64,000 nucleotides of DNA, from positions 119,625-183,624 of the forward strand of contig NZ_SMGG01000007.1 of NCBI RefSeq assembly GCF_004339245.1, written 5' to 3'. The notes under the pieces are model-generated. The model was not told the DNA's origin. It saw only the letters and a list, made by a program, of their open reading frames with translations, and did not search any database. Position 1 is the first letter of the stretch. Each line of letters starts with the position of its first letter. Below, in pieces: positions 60,975 through 64,000 of this stretch. The DNA comes from Seleniivibrio woodruffii (GTDB lineage Bacteria; Chrysiogenota; Deferribacteres; Deferribacterales; Geovibrionaceae). Both the position numbers and the translations under genes were made by a program.

Positions 60975-63857
60975 CTATCCTTTTCTTATATTTACACGGG
61001 TATCTGCACCAAGAGTCATGCCTTGACATATCCTCGCAGGGCGACGTTTAGTAAGAACATTAATTGCTCCGCCAACATCAGGTTTCCCTTTAGCGTTGTC
61101 ACCGTTAGCCCAACCGCCCTGCCCCATTGCAAGCCAGCCTTCCCTTACTCTTTGAGTTACAACCGCTGTTGCATATATGGAGCCTCTCGGGCTCTCAACA
61201 ATTACCCTGTCTCCAGTAAAAATGCCTTTTTTGCCTGCATCCTCTGGGTTCATCCATATCGGTTCGTAAACAGAGTCGTCCCAAACCTCTCCAACTTCAC
61301 GTTCAGGATCCATATATGAACTATTTCCGTATACATCTTTTTTGAAAACTTCGTTCAAATAGGCATTGTTGGCGTGAGTTGAGTGTGAACGGTAATAAAT
61401 ATGCCATCCGTTAAGACAGTACGGGAACTCTGTCTTGACGTTTTGAGGATCAGGATGCTCTCCGTTTGCAAATTCTCCTTCAAGCATGGGTATAAACATT
61501 GGAATAGCATATACGAACTTCCCTGTTGTTTTTCCGTCATGCAAAGGACCATCGAGAGTAACTCTTGCATCATTATTATCGTAATACCTTGCTTCGTAAT
61601 CCTCCACCATTGCCTGTGAATAAATTTCAAACTTTCCAGTGGGGGTCAAAAGAGGATTAGCTGACGGATCATTTCTGTATGGAGCCAAAGGATCAAATTT
61701 GCCATAGCTTGAATCCATGTGAAAGATCCCTTTTTCTTTCCATTCTTCGTAAGTCATTTGTGCATTATAAGCAGTAAGCAAAGGTTCTATCGCCTGCCTT
61801 CTCCAATCATCAACAGTTTTGCCCTCTGTATATGCTTGAAGAACCCCCAGCTTGTCGGCAATCTTTGCAACAATGTCATAATCTGGTAATGCTTCACCAA
61901 GAGGTTCCACTGCCTTATTCATACATATAAGTACATCCCCGGCAAGCCATCCCGAACAAGCACCTTCTTTCTCAAAAGCAGTAGCAGCAGGAAGGATATA
62001 ATCTGAAAATTTTGCTGAACCCGTCATGAACTGATCTGCGGTAACAATTAACTCAATATTGCTTCTATCTTGAACTATTTCAACAACTTTGTTGTAATCA
62101 CCGCATTGGTTGACAAGGGCGTTTCCACCGAAATTAAGCATTCCTTTTATTGCGGTAGGAAATTTCTTAACCTGCCCGTCATTCCACATTGATTTGCCCG
62201 TACCACCATATTTAGCTATGTCCGGCCACAAAAAAACAGGGAAAGATGCTCTTGTAACGACAGGAGTATAATCTGGAGCTGTAAGTTTGCTTAAATCATA
62301 TATTCCTGTGAAGTCGGCGTATGCGGCATTGGTGCCGGTGGGGAAAGATATACCAAAAGACAACGGCTGCCTGTCGGTGTATATACCTACATGTCTTCCC
62401 GGCTCACCAAAGTTTTTTGTTATAACGCCAAGAGTGTAGCAGTGCAAAGCTCCGTATTCGCCTTCTGACTGCCTCTGAAAACCACCACCTAACCACATAG
62501 TTACTTTTTTCTTAGCAAATGTTTTAGCTAATTCTCTTATTTTAGCAGCAGATATCCCGCAAATAGGCTCCGCCCATTCAGGGGTTTTAGCAATTTTACC
62601 ATATGCAAAAACAAGAGCATCTTTAAGGTTATCGTTCGGATCATAGGCATTGTAGTTGTTATAACCTATTTTATCGGGATATACTGACGTATTTCCGTTA
62701 AGCCCTGCACGAACAAGCCTATCATCGGTTCCCATTACATAAGCACTGAGAGAAGAACCGTTCTGAACAATATACTTAGTAGTCCTATCAACCTCTCCAT
62801 GGTATGTTTTGGCTATTGCAGGATATAAGTCGAAAGCCTTATCATCAAAAAAACCATGAGTGTACTTTAAAATAAACTCAGCATCCAGCCATGGATCTGA
62901 TTTCAAAGTACCATCAGTATTCCATGTGTTCACAATCAACTCATAAATCATAGCCTGTATCAGAGCAGCATCTGTTCCGGGAAGAACGGGTACATGTGAG
63001 CTGGCATGAGAAACAACAGTCTGAGAAACACGGCTGTCTACGACAACTACCTCTGTGCCCTTTTCTTTAATCTGCTGAATATACCACGCTGTATTGGTAC
63101 CCCAAATACTTTCAGCAAAATTTCCGCTCCAAATAAACAACGCATCAGCATCAAAAGCATCTTGTCTGGTTTTTTGAGGAGGGAAATAAAAATTTTGTCC
63201 AAAAAAGAACCAGCTTGTATGTTCAAGTGAAGGCCAGCTGTAATCATTGCGGTATATCATTTCTCCGCCAATTAGATTGAGTAAACGAGATGCGCAGGCA
63301 GCGGCACCAGCAACCTCTGAACCATCACCAGAAGCATAATGACTAATTAAAGATTTTGCGCCGTATTTGTCTTTAATAGCTGAGAGTTTAGTAGCAATTT
63401 CGGTTGCCGCTTGTTCCCATGAGATTTTTACAAAACCGTTAACATCGCCTCTGTTTCCTGTCTGTTTCATAGGATAAAGGATACGATCCTTACGGTAAAT
63501 CCTTTGAGTATTCGAGCGGCAACGTATACAAGCTCTCATCTGAGGTAAATCCGTACTGTCACCATTCACAATATTACGATCAGGCGTTTCATCTGTGACA
63601 ATCCTTTTTATTACCCCATCTTTAACATAAACTTTAGAAACACATCTTCCACCACAGTTATGAGGTGCGGCTCCCTTCACAACTGATTCTGTTATTTTAG
63701 GCACCGCAACTGTGATGTCCTCTTCCATATGAGTCTTGCCGCCTCCGCCTCCGCCGCAGCCGTATAATGCTGCTGTTGCGCCGGCTACACTCGCTCCCTT
63801 GAGGAACGTACGACGGGTAAAGTTTGATTTATCTAAAAGTTTCTCTTTAAGGCTCAT
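60975..63857 (-). CDS. DmsA-like molybdopterin oxidoreductase (catalytic subunit)
   Basis: A 960-aa DMSO-reductase-family enzyme with the Tat signal FTRRTFLKGASVAGATAALY. The Fe-S site reads APHNCGGRC then MRACIRCRS: the first of the usual four cysteines is Ala, and an extra Cys occurs where DmsA has Gly (RACLRGRS). NDYSWPSLEHT gives a Ser as probable Mo ligand as in DmsA. The C-terminal cofactor domain includes NPEDAGKKGIFTGDRVIVES. The substrate is unknown. It follows a multiheme cytochrome gene by 11 bp, a likely electron donor. Confidence 0.9.
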   Translation of the reverse strand: MSLKEKLLDKSNFTRRTFLKGASVAGATAALYGCGGGGGGKTHMEEDITVAVPKITESVVKGAAPHNCGGRCVSKVYVKDGVIKRIVTDETPDRNIVNGDSTDLPQMRACIRCRSNTQRIYRKDRILYPMKQTGNRGDVNGFVKISWEQAATEIATKLSAIKDKYGAKSLISHYASGDGSEVAGAAACASRLLNLIGGEMIYRNDYSWPSLEHTSWFFFGQNFYFPPQKTRQDAFDADALFIWSGNFAESIWGTNTAWYIQQIKEKGTEVVVVDSRVSQTVVSHASSHVPVLPGTDAALIQAMIYELIVNTWNTDGTLKSDPWLDAEFILKYTHGFFDDKAFDLYPAIAKTYHGEVDRTTKYIVQNGSSLSAYVMGTDDRLVRAGLNGNTSVYPDKIGYNNYNAYDPNDNLKDALVFAYGKIAKTPEWAEPICGISAAKIRELAKTFAKKKVTMWLGGGFQRQSEGEYGALHCYTLGVITKNFGEPGRHVGIYTDRQPLSFGISFPTGTNAAYADFTGIYDLSKLTAPDYTPVVTRASFPVFLWPDIAKYGGTGKSMWNDGQVKKFPTAIKGMLNFGGNALVNQCGDYNKVVEIVQDRSNIELIVTADQFMTGSAKFSDYILPAATAFEKEGACSGWLAGDVLICMNKAVEPLGEALPDYDIVAKIADKLGVLQAYTEGKTVDDWRRQAIEPLLTAYNAQMTYEEWKEKGIFHMDSSYGKFDPLAPYRNDPSANPLLTPTGKFEIYSQAMVEDYEARYYDNNDARVTLDGPLHDGKTTGKFVYAIPMFIPMLEGEFANGEHPDPQNVKTEFPYCLNGWHIYYRSHSTHANNAYLNEVFKKDVYGNSSYMDPEREVGEVWDDSVYEPIWMNPEDAGKKGIFTGDRVIVESPRGSIYATAVVTQRVREGWLAMGQGGWANGDNAKGKPDVGGAINVLTKRRPARICQGMTLGADTRVNIRKG

Positions 63858-63868
63858 TGTTTAACTCC

Positions 63869-64000
63869 CTATTTGCTGTACTGATTTGGTGCATGCGCTG
63901 TCTTATGGCATGTAAAGCAGGTTGTCTCCTGTACAGGGAAGTGACAGCCTGTGGTGCAGTGACGGTTAAGAGGCTCTCGCCAGCCAGGTCGGTGGCTTGA
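63869..64000 (-). CDS. Multiheme cytochrome c, C-terminal end (partial)
   Basis: The last 43 codons of a gene entering from the right edge: NRHCTTGCHFPVQETTCFTC continues to CHKTAHAPNQYSK. One standard CxxCH and one CxxxCH motif are visible, so at least one and probably two hemes bind here. It is the first visible gene of the DmsA-like operon and resembles small periplasmic multiheme donors. Its family cannot be fixed from this piece. Confidence 0.75.
   Translation of the reverse strand, partial: SSHRPGWREPLNRHCTTGCHFPVQETTCFTCHKTAHAPNQYSK

Overview
The window looks like the junction between a large integrative conjugative element (about 1-40.0 kb) and the chromosome of an anaerobically respiring, Gram-negative-type bacterium (40.0-64 kb). 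The chromosomal part carries DMSO-reductase-family enzymes with Fe-S partners and TorD chaperones, an outer-surface decaheme cytochrome, and an oxygen-independent heme uptake and breakdown operon. This fits the Deferribacterota (Denitrovibrio/Geovibrio/Seleniivibrio-like), but the phylum call is an inference from gene content and is only moderately certain.

Region 1 (1-15.8 kb, minus strand) is an F-type conjugation cluster in the order traA, traL, traE, traK, traB, traV, traC, trbI, traW, traU, traF, traH, traG, with traG running off the left edge. An AT-rich cassette of three non-tra genes (FRG-domain protein, Beta-protein family protein, sce7726-like nuclease-fold protein; 4.0-6.6 kb) interrupts it between traF and traH. 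Region 2 (15.9-28.9 kb) holds maintenance functions: a SEC-C protein, an HNH nuclease, a ParM/ParR-like partition pair with inverted repeats, a RelE/ParE-type toxin pair, a YefM-YoeB pair with its palindromic operator, two unrecognised genes, a large structured RNA locus, HTH regulators, a composite replication protein with iteron-like repeats inside its gene, an excisionase-like protein and a tyrosine integrase. Together these suggest a plasmid-like element able both to integrate and to replicate.

The most striking object is at 21.6-23.2 kb. Group II intron domains V and VI (with a bulged branch-point A) lie upstream of a 165-nt segment, which is followed by the intron 5' end (GTGCG) and domains I-III. 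A consensus-like promoter and a strong terminator flank the locus, and no reverse transcriptase is present. This is the layout expected of a circularly permuted group II intron that would release the 165-nt segment as an RNA circle. The segment itself folds into a long hairpin.

Region 3 (29.4-39.7 kb, AT-rich) is respiratory cargo: a chemoreceptor, an outer-membrane protein, a TorD chaperone, a four-cluster Fe-S protein and a Tat-exported molybdenum reductase, next to a divergent sigma-54 activator and an FMN azoreductase gene. Matching -24/-12 promoters precede both the reductase operon and the azoreductase gene. The region ends at a duplicated 3' half of tRNA-Arg(CCT) followed by a tRNA-type terminator, which marks the element boundary.

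Region 4 (40.0-64 kb, visibly higher GC) is chromosomal: an ABC-2 exporter; a Fur-box-controlled heme operon (TonB receptor, flavodoxin, HutW radical SAM enzyme, HutX carrier, ABC importer) headed by a small Com-like zinc protein; YceI; an LPP20/DUF4384-type protein; an SDR; Hsp20; an unrecognised lipoprotein; a decaheme OmcA/MtrC-like cytochrome; and a reductase locus (ferredoxin, TorD, radical SAM, DmsB-like, DmsA-like, and the C-terminus of a multiheme cytochrome at the right edge).
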